A stretch of DNA of 64,000 nt from an uncultured Clostridium sp. (GCF_947039605.1 NZ_CAMQZG010000005.1:31141-95140), one strand, 5' to 3'; positions 8,831 through 18,493 are shown, counted from the first letter of the stretch. Numbers and translations are program-made. The notes: generated from the letters alone by a model not told the origin.

Positions 8831-10018
8831 GTGAAGTTTGTTCATTCAGCAGATTGGCATATTGGAAAGATAGTTAATGAGTATTCTATGTTGGAAAATC
8901 AAGAGAAGTTTCTTGATGATTTAATGGAGGTTTTAAAAAGAGAGAAAGCAGATGCTTTAGTTATTGCAGGAGATGTATATGATAGAAGTGTTCCACCAGC
9001 AATTGCAGTTGAACTTTTAGATAAATATGTAGATAAAATAGTTAATGAACTTGAAATCCCCATTTTAGCTATTGCAGGAAATCATGATGGTGGTGAAAGG
9101 CTTTCTTATGGAAGTAGTATTATGAAAAATAGTGGTTATTATATGGCTGGGATTTTAAAAGATAAAATTCAATTAGTAACTATAAAAGATACAGACTTTT
9201 ATTTAGTGCCTTATTTTGATCCAGCTGTTGCAAGAAAGGTTTTTGATGATGAGAGTATAAGATGTCATGAAGATGGGATGCAAAAAGCTATAGATAAGAT
9301 AAATGAGAATAGAGATAGAAGTAGAAAAGCAGTTATAGTTACACATGCATATGTGACAAGTACTAATTTTGATAAAAGTAAATCAAGAAAAGAAATTATA
9401 AGTGATATAGATATTATAGAGTCAGATTCAGAAAGACCATTAACTATGGGGGGAACTGAGTTTATTTCAGGCAAGATTTTTGAAGGATTTGATTATGTAG
9501 CATTAGGGCATTTGCATGAACCAAAGAAGGTTAGTAAAGATGTTGAAACTATGAGGTATTCTGGTTCACCACTTAAATATTCTGTATCAGAGAAAAATCA
9601 TAATAATAGTATTAGTATTGTTGAGATAACTAATGATGGGGTAACTGTTAAGTTAGAGGAAGTCAAACCACTTAGGGATATTAGAGTTTTAAAGGGAGAC
9701 CTTGCAGATCTTATAGAGAAGGATTTTGTAAAAACTCAAAAGGTAGATGATTATATTCATTTTGTTTTAACTGATGATGGTGAGTTATATGAGCCTATGG
9801 CAAAACTTAAAAGTGTATATAAAAATCCTTTGAGTCTTATAAGAGATTATCATAAGACTTTAGATGGGAAAGATATAGAACTTAAAATTGAAGAAATGAA
9901 AAAAAGTAAGTCAGAGTTATTTAAAGATTTCTATGAAAATGTAACTAAGGCAGAACTTTCTGATGAAAGATTTGAGATTATAAATGAAATTATAGAAGAA
10001 GTGGAGGGGAAGAGATAA
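8831..10018 (+). CDS. sbcD: Exonuclease subunit SbcD (Mre11-like)
   Basis: The product has 395 residues and is the nuclease subunit of the SbcCD complex, which cuts hairpins and protein-blocked DNA ends. The metallophosphoesterase motifs are in order: D-x-H in HSADWHIGK (D8, H10), GDVYDRS, GNHDGGERL, VTHAYV and GHLHEPK. The likely start is the GTG at 8831, six bases after GAGGTG; a GTG at 8822 overlaps that site. The stop codon overlaps the sbcC start by one base (TAATG), so translation is coupled. Confidence 0.95.
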   Translation: MKFVHSADWHIGKIVNEYSMLENQEKFLDDLMEVLKREKADALVIAGDVYDRSVPPAIAVELLDKYVDKIVNELEIPILAIAGNHDGGERLSYGSSIMKNSGYYMAGILKDKIQLVTIKDTDFYLVPYFDPAVARKVFDDESIRCHEDGMQKAIDKINENRDRSRKAVIVTHAYVTSTNFDKSKSRKEIISDIDIIESDSERPLTMGGTEFISGKIFEGFDYVALGHLHEPKKVSKDVETMRYSGSPLKYSVSEKNHNNSISIVEITNDGVTVKLEEVKPLRDIRVLKGDLADLIEKDFVKTQKVDDYIHFVLTDDGELYEPMAKLKSVYKNPLSLIRDYHKTLDGKDIELKIEEMKKSKSELFKDFYENVTKAELSDERFEIINEIIEEVEGKR

Positions 10019-13000
10019 TGAAACCACTTAAATTAACAATGCAGGCTTTTGCAAATTATGCAGGAGAACAAGTAATAGATTTTACAGAACTTAATGGTAG
10101 GAATATGTTTCTTATAACAGGTAAAACAGGTGCTGGAAAGACAACAGTTTTTGATGCTATAAGTTATGCGCTTTTTGGAAAACCATCAGGAGATTTTAGA
10201 GGGATAGAATCTTTAAGAAGTGATTATGCAGATGGTGCTATGGAAACTTATGTAGAGTTAGAATTTGAACTTAGGGGGGAGGTTTATAAAGTTATAAGGA
10301 AACCAACTCAAAGACTTAATAAAAAAAGAGGTGAAGGGCTTAGGAGTGTTGATGCTGAAGCAACTTTTTATATGCCCAATATTGAAAGACCAATTACAGG
10401 GATAGCATCAGTTACAAATAGCATTGTAGATATTCTAGGGGTTACAAGTGAGCAGTTTAAGCAAATAGTAATGCTTCCACAAGGGGAGTTTATAAAGTTC
10501 TTAAAAGCGAGTTCTGGGGAAAGAGAGATTATCTTTAGAAGGATATTTGGAACAGAGCAGTTTAATAAGGTTCAAACAAAGCTTACTGATAGAGCTAAAG
10601 GTTTAGGCTCAGAGCTGAAGATGGAACTTAATAGTAGAAATGTATTTGTTAAAAAAATAAAAGCAGAAGAAGGTTCGGTTTTAGAGTCAAAGATATTAGA
10701 CTTAGAAATTGATATAGATTTAGTTTTAGAGCTTACTAAAGAGTTTGTAGATTCAGATTTAGAAAAAGCTATTGTTTTGAAAAAAGAGTATGAGGAAAAT
10801 AAAGTTATTATTAAAAAGTCAGAGGAGATTGAAAGAAGTTTAAATAATAATAAGACTGTAATAAAATCGTATGAAGATAGTAAAAGTATTTTTGAGGAGA
10901 AGAGTCTACTTAGTGAAACTGTTTCACAGTGGAGAGTTAAACTTGAAAATGGTAGAAAAGCATTAAGCGTTAAAGCTATAGAAGATAATTATAATTTAGC
11001 GAGTAAAAGAGTTATAGATTCAGAAAAGACATTAAAAGAATCAGAAAGTGAAAAAGAAATACTTATTAAAAAAGTTGAAGATGCAAAAGTTAAATTAGAT
11101 AAGGTGAAACTTAGAGAAGTTGAGAAACAAGAATTAACTTTAGAGTTAGATATTTTAGGAAAACAAGAGTTAAGGGTAACTAAATATGATACAAAAAAAG
11201 ATGAACTTATAAAAGCAGAGCGAGATTTTCAGCTAGTAGATGCACAAATTAAAAGGTTAGAAAGTTCGCAGGAGGCAGAAGGAAAATCAAAAGTTGAGTG
11301 TGAAAAATATGTAGCAACTTGGGTAGAATTGACTCAAAGAAGAGAAGAAGTAAAGAATACAGGAATAAATAAAAAAACTCAGATAGAGCAGATAAAAGTG
11401 TTATCAAATAATTTTGAGAATATTAGGTATCAACAGATGGAGTTTGATGAAAAGAAAGTAGAGTTTGATAATATAGAAAGTATCTATAAGAGTGCTAAAG
11501 AATTATATGAAATGTCAGAAGAATTATTTAGAAAAGCACAGGCAGGGATATTAGCTGAAACTCTTGTAAAGGGTGAAATGTGTCCTGTATGTGGTTCTAA
11601 AGAACATCCATTTAAAGCTATCAAGCCAAGTGAGGTTCCAAGTGAGCGTGAGCTTAAAGGTTTAAAAACTAAGTTTGAAGAAGCTAATATAAAGAGAGAA
11701 AAATCTTTAAATGAGTTAACAACTAAGAATACAAAAATAGATAGTGATTATAAAAATTTAATCATATGTTTAGCCACAGAATTATTAGATGTACTTGGTG
11801 AGGATTTCTTAGAACTTGTGGAGACACAGAAAAGAGAAAGAACAACATTTATGGGTGTTAAACTAAATACTCAAAGAAGTGAGCTTTTAAAAGAATATCA
11901 GGAACTTAAAGCAAAAACAGATTTATGTGAGATAAAAAAAGAGGAACTTATAAAAGTTAATCAAAGTTTAGAAGATATAATGGTATCGCTTAATAATTTA
12001 AAACCTAAGTATGAAAAGTACAATAATTTAGTTATTTTATCAAAAGAACAAGTTAAAGTTATAGAAGTTGAAATACCAGAGGAGATAAGAAGCTTAGATA
12101 AAATTATAGAGAAAAAAAGTAGTTTAGATAAAAAGATAAAAGAAATTTTATATGCTTGTGAGATTGCAGAAAAAGAGTATTCAGACCTATCACAAAAATA
12201 TTCAGCAAGTGCAAAAGCTATAGAAATAAATACTCAAAGTCTAAATACAAATAATATAGAGTTAGATAGTTTAAAAGATAAGTTTGAAAAATTATTAGAA
12301 GAAGAAGGATTTACTTTAGAGGAATATAAAAGTTTTTCTAATATAAGTAATCTAGATTTAATTGATGTTAAAATACAAAATTATGATAAAGAAATTAGTG
12401 AACTTAAAGGTTCTTTTAATAATTCTAAAAATGAATATGAAAAGTTAGAGATAAAAAATGTATCAGAGGTAGATGAGTTGTTAATTGTAGAGAAGAATAA
12501 AATAGTAGAATTTGAAAATCTAGAGAAAGAGATTCAAGTAAAAACTAATATACTTTTAAATAGGGCAAATCATAACAAAGAAAGTATTTTAGATATAGAA
12601 AAAGCAACTGATAAAATTAGAGATAAAGAAAAAGTATATAAAGATGTAGAACACCTTTCTAAAATTGCTAGAGGTGAAGGTGGAAATGAAAAGAAAATTA
12701 CATTTGAAAGTTATATACTTACATCATATTTTGATGAGATTATAATTGTTGCAAATCAAAGACTTGGGAAAATGACTAATGGGAGATTTGAACTTAAAAG
12801 AACAGAAGAAGTTAAAGGCAATGGTAAAAAAGGATTAGAACTTAATGTGCTTGATAATAACACAGGCTTTGCTAGAGGGATTAATTCACTTTCAGGTGGG
12901 GAAAGTTTCAAGGCAGCACTTGCGATTGCGTTAGGGCTTGCTGATGTTATACAAAGCTATGCCGGTGGCATATCAATAGAAACAATGTTTATAGATGAAG

Positions 13001-13188
13001 GGTTTGGAACATTAGACCCTGATTCTCTTGATAGTGCTATACAATGTTTGTTAGACCTTCAAAGTGGAGGAAGACTTGTTGGGGTTATCTCACATGTTCA
13101 AGAATTAAAAGAAAGAATAGAAGCAACTCTTGAAGTTAGAGTAAGAGAAGATAATAGAGGTAGCAAGGCAGAATTTAAAATTCAATAA
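10018..13188 (+). CDS. sbcC: Exonuclease subunit SbcC (Rad50-like SMC ATPase)
   Basis: The product has 1056 residues and is the ATPase and DNA-tethering partner of SbcD. Walker A GKTGAGKTT is at about residues 35-43. Two very long charged coiled coils flank the zinc hook CPVC (C522 and C525). The ABC signature LSGGESF is near 957 and Walker B MFIDEGFGTLD near 990. It starts at the ATG overlapping the sbcD stop codon. Together the two genes form the sbcDC repair operon, closed by a strong terminator. Confidence 0.96.
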   Translation: MKPLKLTMQAFANYAGEQVIDFTELNGRNMFLITGKTGAGKTTVFDAISYALFGKPSGDFRGIESLRSDYADGAMETYVELEFELRGEVYKVIRKPTQRLNKKRGEGLRSVDAEATFYMPNIERPITGIASVTNSIVDILGVTSEQFKQIVMLPQGEFIKFLKASSGEREIIFRRIFGTEQFNKVQTKLTDRAKGLGSELKMELNSRNVFVKKIKAEEGSVLESKILDLEIDIDLVLELTKEFVDSDLEKAIVLKKEYEENKVIIKKSEEIERSLNNNKTVIKSYEDSKSIFEEKSLLSETVSQWRVKLENGRKALSVKAIEDNYNLASKRVIDSEKTLKESESEKEILIKKVEDAKVKLDKVKLREVEKQELTLELDILGKQELRVTKYDTKKDELIKAERDFQLVDAQIKRLESSQEAEGKSKVECEKYVATWVELTQRREEVKNTGINKKTQIEQIKVLSNNFENIRYQQMEFDEKKVEFDNIESIYKSAKELYEMSEELFRKAQAGILAETLVKGEMCPVCGSKEHPFKAIKPSEVPSERELKGLKTKFEEANIKREKSLNELTTKNTKIDSDYKNLIICLATELLDVLGEDFLELVETQKRERTTFMGVKLNTQRSELLKEYQELKAKTDLCEIKKEELIKVNQSLEDIMVSLNNLKPKYEKYNNLVILSKEQVKVIEVEIPEEIRSLDKIIEKKSSLDKKIKEILYACEIAEKEYSDLSQKYSASAKAIEINTQSLNTNNIELDSLKDKFEKLLEEEGFTLEEYKSFSNISNLDLIDVKIQNYDKEISELKGSFNNSKNEYEKLEIKNVSEVDELLIVEKNKIVEFENLEKEIQVKTNILLNRANHNKESILDIEKATDKIRDKEKVYKDVEHLSKIARGEGGNEKKITFESYILTSYFDEIIIVANQRLGKMTNGRFELKRTEEVKGNGKKGLELNVLDNNTGFARGINSLSGGESFKAALAIALGLADVIQSYAGGISIETMFIDEGFGTLDPDSLDSAIQCLLDLQSGGRLVGVISHVQELKERIEATLEVRVREDNRGSKAEFKIQ

Positions 13189-13192
13189 ATAA

Positions 13193-13226
13193 AAAAAGGC
13201 TAAGCGCAAAGCGCTTAGCCTTTAAA
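13193..13226 (+). terminator. Terminator of sbcDC
   Basis: A GC-rich hairpin (AAAGGCTAAGCGC, loop AAA, GCGCTTAGCCTTT) lies just after the sbcC stop. The T run is short. A second AT-rich hairpin at 13321-13347 is followed by GTTTTTT and may back it up. Confidence 0.75.
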
Positions 13227-13364
13227 GATAAATAAAAGGATAGCTTATTAAAATTCTTTTTACTCAAGAAGTATTTTAATATAGCCGTGTAGTATTTATA
13301 TTAATTTTCAGCAAATAAATACATTTATAAGTATGTGATATAAATGTGTTTTTTATGCAAAAAA

Positions 13365-14258
13365 TTATTTAAGCTCTCTACCATGTCCAATAAAGAAGAT
13401 AGCAAGTGCATCAGGTCCTGTATGAGAACCTATAACTAGCCCAATATTATTAAATACAACATCTCTAAATTCAGTTGTTTCTAAAACTAAATCTCTAAGT
13501 GCAAGAGCATCATCTAAACAACCTGCATGACTTATATAAAGAGTTTGATTTTTAGAATCTATCACATTTGTCTCTATATAGGCAGCTAAAGTTTTTAATA
13601 ATTTCTTTTTACCTTTTACTTTTGTAAATGTTACAAGCTCTCCCGCGTCGTTTACATATATAATTGGTTTAACATTTAATAATCCTCCAACAAAAGCAGT
13701 TGTAGCAGAAATTCTACCACCTCTTTTTAAGTGATCTAAACTGCTTACAGAAAGTATGTGGAATAGATTTGGAGCAATTTTTAAAAGTTCATCTTTTATT
13801 TCATCAATAGATTTTCCAGCCTTTTTTAGGTCAGAAGCCATAAGTGTAAGTATGCCTGTACCAGTTGAGGCACATTTAGCATCTACAATTTCAATTCTAG
13901 CATCAGGGTATCTTTCTAATAATTCAGTTTTTGCAAGAACTGAAGAATTATAAGTACCGCTTAAAGCAGATGAAAAAGCTATGTATAAAATATCATTACC
14001 TTTCTCAATTTCTTCTTCAAATGCATTTTCAAATCTAAATGCATTTACTTGTGATGTTGTAGATAATGTCTTTTCAGTTCTTAAAGAAGCATAAAAATCT
14101 GAATAATCTAATCCGAAATTACCTTCTTCAATATATTCTTTATCTTTAAAATTACAGCAAAGCCCTAAGACTTTAACGTTTAAATCATTTAAAAGAGCTA
14201 AATTTAAATCTGTATTTAAATCGGCGCTCGAGTCTGTAAAAATAGTGAAATTTTTCAT
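13365..14258 (-). CDS. DegV family fatty-acid-binding protein
   Basis: The product has 297 residues. N-terminal FTIFTDSSADLN and the following SSALSGTYNSS block are the DegV/FakB signatures. FakB proteins hold a free fatty acid while FakA phosphorylates it, feeding exogenous fatty acids into phospholipid synthesis. No fakA is nearby. The motif SVSSLDHLKRGGRIS, typical of the family's lipid pocket lid, is present near residue 165. The start at 14258 is preferred because AAGGATGG lies eight bases upstream; an in-frame ATG at 14270 lies within that site. Confidence 0.9.
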   Translation of the reverse strand: MKNFTIFTDSSADLNTDLNLALLNDLNVKVLGLCCNFKDKEYIEEGNFGLDYSDFYASLRTEKTLSTTSQVNAFRFENAFEEEIEKGNDILYIAFSSALSGTYNSSVLAKTELLERYPDARIEIVDAKCASTGTGILTLMASDLKKAGKSIDEIKDELLKIAPNLFHILSVSSLDHLKRGGRISATTAFVGGLLNVKPIIYVNDAGELVTFTKVKGKKKLLKTLAAYIETNVIDSKNQTLYISHAGCLDDALALRDLVLETTEFRDVVFNNIGLVIGSHTGPDALAIFFIGHGRELK

Positions 14259-14446
14259 AAAAAAATCCATCCTTATTGTTAAAAAAATTGTATTCTTTAA
14301 ATTTAATTAGCGAATAATACTTATATTAAATGTTACGAACTAAATAATACATTAGAAGTTTATATTAAATAATATTAGAGAATATTACAAGAAGATAATT
14401 TGAAATTGGGATAATAATCATAAAAAAAGCTCTTTTATTCTTTATC

Positions 14447-14475
14447 TTGCTTTATTTTTATAATTATGATAGAAT
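14447..14475 (+). promoter_or_regulatory. Promoter of tRNA-Arg(ACG)
   Basis: TTGCTT (14447-14452) and TAGAAT (14470-14475) are separated by 17 bases, 14 bases ahead of the tRNA. Confidence 0.6.
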
Positions 14476-14488
14476 CTTAACGTAATAT

Positions 14489-14565
14489 GCATTAGTAGCT
14501 CAGTTGGATAGAGTACTCGGCTACGAACCGATTGGTCGGAGGTTCGAATCCTCTCTGATGCACCA
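14489..14565 (+). tRNA. tRNA-Arg (anticodon ACG)
   Basis: The gene is 77 bases including an encoded CCA. The acceptor stem GCATTAG/CTGATGC, a D-arm, the anticodon loop CTACGAA (anticodon ACG) and the T-arm GGAGG-TTCGAAT-CCTCT can all be drawn. One terminal anticodon-stem pair is mismatched. ACG becomes ICG after A34 deamination by TadA, whose gene lies at 20.1 kb. Confidence 0.95.
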
Positions 14566-14574
14566 AATTAATAG

Positions 14575-14613
14575 AAACACTAAACTTATAATGAGTTTAG
14601 TGTTTTTTTTATG
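14575..14613 (+). terminator. Terminator of tRNA-Arg(ACG)
   Basis: An 11-bp hairpin (AAACACTAAAC with GTTTAGTGTTT) is followed by a long T run. Confidence 0.9.
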
Positions 14614-14935
14614 TAAAAAAGGCTAAAGAGATGCTTTAAATGCTACTATTATAAATACTATCCGTATAAGACTCTATAGTAACCTTTTAGGAAAAAAAAG
14701 AACAAAATATTGGTTAGATTTGGTAAAATTATGATGAAAACTAATATTTTTTAATTATTTGTTTTTAGGAGAATATACGAATCAAAAAACAAGATAGAGT
14801 AGTTTTTTTTAGACAATATAAGGTGTGTGTGAATCTTTTATTGTTTTGATATCCAATGTTTATAAGTTATAAAGAACGATTAAGCACAAGTATATTAGAA
14901 GATTTTTTAATTTTCATCATAGGAGGGTCAAAGGT
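14614..14935. other. Intergenic region with a candidate promoter only
   Basis: These 320 AT-rich bases contain no gene I can support. A TTGATA followed 16 bases later by TATAAA (around 14846-14873) is a possible promoter for the small gene downstream. AGGAGGGTC lies directly before that gene's ATG. Confidence 0.4.
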
Positions 14936-15127
14936 ATGACTGAAAAAAAGAATCCACAAACAGAAGCAAATAAAAGATGGCAACAAAAGAATAGAGAAAG
15001 AGCTAGATATCTAAGAAATAGATCATCTGCTAGAAGTTTTATAAGAGGACAGGCTACAATTGAAGACTTAGAAGAACTATCAATTCTTTTTGCTGCAAGA
15101 AAAGAATTCCTAGAAAAAAATAATTAA
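14936..15127 (+). CDS. Small basic conserved protein of unknown function
   Basis: The product has 63 residues, is strongly basic in its first half (KRWQQKNRERARYLRNRS) and acidic/amphipathic in its second (TIEDLEELSILFAARKEFLE). There is no Cys, signal peptide or membrane helix. The ribosome binding site AGGAGGGTCA is strong and a dedicated terminator follows, so it is a genuine single-gene unit. The charge pattern suggests an RNA- or DNA-binding helical protein, but no function can be assigned. I believe similar small proteins occur in other clostridia. Confidence 0.8.
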   Translation: MTEKKNPQTEANKRWQQKNRERARYLRNRSSARSFIRGQATIEDLEELSILFAARKEFLEKNN

Positions 15128-15140
15128 AAACTAGAAAATT

Positions 15141-15175
15141 AAGATAAGATAATTAAAATCTTGTCTTTTTTTATA
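15141..15175 (+). terminator. Terminator of small basic protein gene
   Basis: A 10-bp stem (AAGATAAGAT with ATCTTGTCTT, one G-U) ends in a T run. Confidence 0.85.
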
Positions 15176-15284
15176 TTTAAATAAGTTATGAAGGGCAGTA
15201 TGGTATTTTATTTTATCCTTGATTAGGGCATTATAAGTTATAATATTAAATAAGTAATATAAACTTTTAAGGATGGTATAATTT

Positions 15285-15803
15285 ATGGAAGAAATAGCAA
15301 TTGTAGATATAGATGATAAAATAATTGGATATAGTGAAAAAATGAAAGTCCATGAAGAGGGCGTTTTACATAGAGCTTTTTCAGTATTAATATTTAATGA
15401 TAAAAATAAAATGTTAATACAAAGAAGAGCATTAGAAAAATATCATTCACCAGGAGAATGGACTAATGCCTGTTGTAGTCACCAAAGAGATGGTGAAACA
15501 ATAAAAGAAGCAGCGTATAGAAGAATCACAGAAGAACTTGGAATAGTTCCCCCAAACCTTATAGAAAGATTTGTATTTCATTATAAATGTAAATTTAGTA
15601 ATGAATTATATGAGAATGAAATAGACCATGTTTTTACAGGTATATATAATGAAAAAATTACAAACTTTAATAAAGAAGAAGTTTGTGATACACAATGGAT
15701 TTCGTATGAAGATTTACTTAGTTGGATCAATAAGAGGCCGCAAGATTTTACTTTCTGGTTCAAAAATATCATGAAAAAAATACCTGAGAATTTTAAATTT
15801 TAA
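15285..15803 (+). CDS. idi: Isopentenyl-diphosphate delta-isomerase, type 1
   Basis: The product has 172 residues and converts IPP to DMAPP for isoprenoid synthesis. It is a Nudix-fold protein. The type-1 hallmarks are present: the metal-site HR in VLHRAFSVLIF, the active-site Cys in WTNACCSHQRDGE, and the Nudix-like helix EAAYRRITEELGI with its catalytic glutamates. Length matches the family. The gene is alone between two terminators. Its ribosome binding site (AAGGATGG) is modest. Confidence 0.93.
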   Translation: MEEIAIVDIDDKIIGYSEKMKVHEEGVLHRAFSVLIFNDKNKMLIQRRALEKYHSPGEWTNACCSHQRDGETIKEAAYRRITEELGIVPPNLIERFVFHYKCKFSNELYENEIDHVFTGIYNEKITNFNKEEVCDTQWISYEDLLSWINKRPQDFTFWFKNIMKKIPENFKF

Positions 15804-15835
15804 AAAGAGCGCATCAATTTTGATGCGCTCTTTAG
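15804..15835 (+). terminator. Terminator of idi
   Basis: A perfect 13-bp stem (15804-15816 with 15821-15833) overlaps the idi stop codon. Confidence 0.9.
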
Positions 15836-16123
15836 TTTAGTAGATGCTATTGAAAAAATAAATTAATAAAAATAAAATATATATTTCAAGATTATTAATA
15901 ATAAATTGGGTTTTATTATATTAAAAATATGAAAATAGCAATTAAATTCAATATTATCAATAAAGTATATTATTAGATAATAGTTATTGATTATGATATT
16001 ATAAAAATATAGAAATTATAGCTACTATAAAATTTCAAAGTTAAAGATAGAAACTAGAGTTACAAATTGTCCGAATAAATTACTTAAGTATCCCATTAAA
16101 GAATTTATAAAATAGATATCTAA

Positions 16124-16180
16124 AAGAGCCTCACAAGAGATGTTCCTCCAACGGACCTTGTGAGGTTCTTATTTTTTTTG
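16124..16180 (+). ncRNA. Terminator-like hairpin with anti-Shine-Dalgarno loop; candidate sRNA end
   Basis: A 14-bp stem (16124-16137 with 16157-16170, one G-U) carries a 19-base loop containing GTTCCTCC (16142-16149) and is followed by a run of eight T. It is not next to an upstream coding end: idi already has its own terminator 290 bases before. The hairpin therefore probably ends a short non-coding transcript arising in 15840-16120. The loop is complementary to the GGAGGAAC ribosome binding sites seen elsewhere in this window. The 5' end of the transcript is not defined. Confidence 0.4.
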
Positions 16181-16239
16181 AATATTTCTTTTCAATAAGT
16201 AGGAAGCTAATAGTAAATAAACTTATAAGGGTGATTAGC

Positions 16240-17397
16240 ATGGAATTTGATTTACTTATAAACATTTTTGATTCTCACAATGAAGCAAGTATACTTTTGA
16301 CTGAAAAGTATAAGCCTAAAAATATTTTGTTTTTTTATATGAATTCACAAGAAGAGGTTCAATTAGAAAAGCTAAAAGAATATTATAAAGAAAAGTTCCC
16401 AGTTTGTAAGTTTGATTATCAAAAATTAGACTTAAATAATCCAAGTAGTATAGAGGATGTAATAACATCATATCGAGGACTAGAAGGTGTATGTAATCTT
16501 ACTTCAGGTAAGAAATTAGTTACTTTGATGGTATATAGTTTTTGTGTGAAATATGGTGTGGATTGCAGGTATGTAGATATTAAGAACGAGGTTTTAATTA
16601 CATTAGATCCAAAAGAAATTATATTAGAGCAAGATAGTTTTGTTGATTTAGATATAGAAGATATTATTAAAAGTATAGGTGGTTCTATAATAGTAGATTC
16701 TACAAAGGCATATAATGATGAGGCTATATTTGAATTTACAACATGGATTAGCCAAAATTTAGAGGTTTGGGATATTTTAAAAATGTTATTGCAAGATGTT
16801 AGTATGTTTTTAAGAGATGAGAGTAATCCAGATTTTTTGAAAGTGGATAAAGAGAAAATTCCAATTGAAATTATGCCTTTTTTAAGAGAAAGATTAGAGT
16901 TTTTAGCAAGAAACAATCAAATAAGTTTGGTTGATACTGGTAGTTATTATGATATTGTATTTTCAAATGATTTTATAAAGACATTCTTGTTTAAAAGTGG
17001 AACATGGCTTGAAATACTAACTCAAAATATAGTAGAAAATATAAAAGAAATAGATGATGTTAAAAGTGGACTTATGTTTCTTTGGAATAATGATAAGGCA
17101 AAGGTTAGAAATGAGTTAGATGTTGTAGCAATAAAGGATTCTGTGATGATTTGTATATCATGTAAAGATTCTAAAAAATATGATGAAGTTACGCTAAATG
17201 AACTTAATGTGTATGCAACTCAAATAGGCGGAGATAATGTTATAAAGATACTTGTTGCAACTAAAGAACCTATGAAGAGTACAGTAGGTCAAAGAGCTAA
17301 GGAAATGAATATAGAACTTGTAGTATTTGATGGGAATATTAATAATTTTAAAAGAGAAATTACTGCAATTATAAATGAAAAAAGAGAAACTAGTTAA
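16240..17397 (+). CDS. CARF-domain nuclease of the DUF1887 / Card1-Can2 type
   Basis: The product has 385 residues. The N-terminal half looks like a CARF domain: MEFDLLINIFDSHNEAS at the front, the ligand-loop-like motif NLTSGKK at 86-92, and a Rossmann-like helix-strand pattern. The C-terminal half has a PD-(D/E)xK nuclease core: E258 in TWLEIL, D294 in ELDVVAI and K309 in ISCKDSK. This order matches Card1/Can2 proteins, in which cyclic oligoadenylate made by type III CRISPR complexes activates nucleic-acid cleavage. No cas gene or CRISPR array is in the window. The start at 16240 follows AAGGGTGAT; a GTG at 16231 overlaps that site. Confidence 0.82.
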   Translation: MEFDLLINIFDSHNEASILLTEKYKPKNILFFYMNSQEEVQLEKLKEYYKEKFPVCKFDYQKLDLNNPSSIEDVITSYRGLEGVCNLTSGKKLVTLMVYSFCVKYGVDCRYVDIKNEVLITLDPKEIILEQDSFVDLDIEDIIKSIGGSIIVDSTKAYNDEAIFEFTTWISQNLEVWDILKMLLQDVSMFLRDESNPDFLKVDKEKIPIEIMPFLRERLEFLARNNQISLVDTGSYYDIVFSNDFIKTFLFKSGTWLEILTQNIVENIKEIDDVKSGLMFLWNNDKAKVRNELDVVAIKDSVMICISCKDSKKYDEVTLNELNVYATQIGGDNVIKILVATKEPMKSTVGQRAKEMNIELVVFDGNINNFKREITAIINEKRETS

Positions 17398-17415
17398 AAC
17401 TAGTTTCTCTTTTTA
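17381..17415 (+). terminator. Terminator of CARF-nuclease gene
   Basis: A 13-bp stem (AAAGAGAAACTAG with CTAGTTTCTCTTT) overlaps the stop codon and runs into T5. Confidence 0.85.
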
Positions 17416-17479
17416 GGACACTGACATTGTAGTTTTTCGACATCTTAAAAGCATTGTAAGTTAATAATTTTAGTGCTTT

Positions 17480-18370
17480 TTATTTGTATTTTTTACCGAT
17501 TGTTTCACCCATAGTAACAAGTGATTCAAATCCTTTTTCTGTTTCTCTAACGATATCATTATCAATTTTAATTATATTTTTTTTGAAGAATAAAATTGTA
17601 GTTGAACCACCGAATTTAAAGAAGCCTTTTTCATCTCCTTTTTTAACTGGCGTATCAGCTCTGTAACTTTGAATAATTGTACCAACACAAGTTGCTCCAA
17701 CTTCCATAGTTATTACATTTCCAAAATTTTTGCTTTTGAAGATAGACCATTCTCTTTTATTTTTACAAAATAAATTAGGTACTTTCTCTAAGGCTATTGG
17801 ATTAACGGAGTAATAAGCCCCTTTAATTTTTTGACTAGAACCACAAACACCATCATCGATAAAATGGAATCTATGATAATCTGTTGGGCAAAGTCTTAGA
17901 ATAAGACAAGTTCCACCTTCAAATTCTTTCGCTACTAAGTCGTTGCTTATAAGCTCTCTTAGTGAGTATGTGAATCCTTTTACTTGAACAATATTATCCA
18001 TATTAATATTTTCATATCCAAGCAGTCTTCCATCACCAGGAGATATAAGATTATCTGTATCTGAAGTTATTGGTCTTGCTTCATCAAGTAATTTCCTAGC
18101 GAAGAAATCATTAAAGTTTTTAAATTCAGATATATCTTTTTCAAGAAAATCAGTATCTATATCAAATTTATCTATAAACTTTGGAATTTTCTTTTTGCTA
18201 AATTTGCTACTACAATAAAGTCCATAAATTTTAGAAAACATTTTTTTCTTTATAAATAATTCAAGGACTCCTTTACCAACAGGTGAACTGTAAGACCAAT
18301 TTATATAGTTAAGTCCTGCAACTTGTTCAACTTCGTAGCATTTAGTTTCTCTGTTATATATTTTAAACAT
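17480..18370 (-). CDS. psd: Phosphatidylserine decarboxylase proenzyme
   Basis: The product has 296 residues and makes phosphatidylethanolamine from phosphatidylserine. The self-cleavage site FGGST is near the C terminus (Ser at about 256). Cleavage there generates the pyruvoyl cofactor and splits beta and alpha chains. Here the usual L of LGST is G. Other family blocks are [15 protein letters not shown] and the catalytic-region His in DYHRFHF. AAGGAG lies eight bases ahead of the ATG. A weak hairpin at 17449-17478 follows the stop. Confidence 0.93.
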   Translation of the reverse strand: MFKIYNRETKCYEVEQVAGLNYINWSYSSPVGKGVLELFIKKKMFSKIYGLYCSSKFSKKKIPKFIDKFDIDTDFLEKDISEFKNFNDFFARKLLDEARPITSDTDNLISPGDGRLLGYENINMDNIVQVKGFTYSLRELISNDLVAKEFEGGTCLILRLCPTDYHRFHFIDDGVCGSSQKIKGAYYSVNPIALEKVPNLFCKNKREWSIFKSKNFGNVITMEVGATCVGTIIQSYRADTPVKKGDEKGFFKFGGSTTILFFKKNIIKIDNDIVRETEKGFESLVTMGETIGKKYK

Positions 18371-18464
18371 TTAGTATCTCCTTATTAAAAGTAAAACAAC
18401 TATTATAATATCTTAAAAAGGTACTTCAAACAACTTTTTTAAAAAAATATGGTTTATTACTTTG

Positions 18465-18493
18465 TTGACATCGATTAGCATAATATATAGAAT
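18465..18493 (+). promoter_or_regulatory. Promoter of tRNA-Arg(CCU)
   Basis: Consensus TTGACA (18465-18470), a 17-base spacer and TAGAAT (18488-18493) lie 27 bases before the tRNA. Confidence 0.75.
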
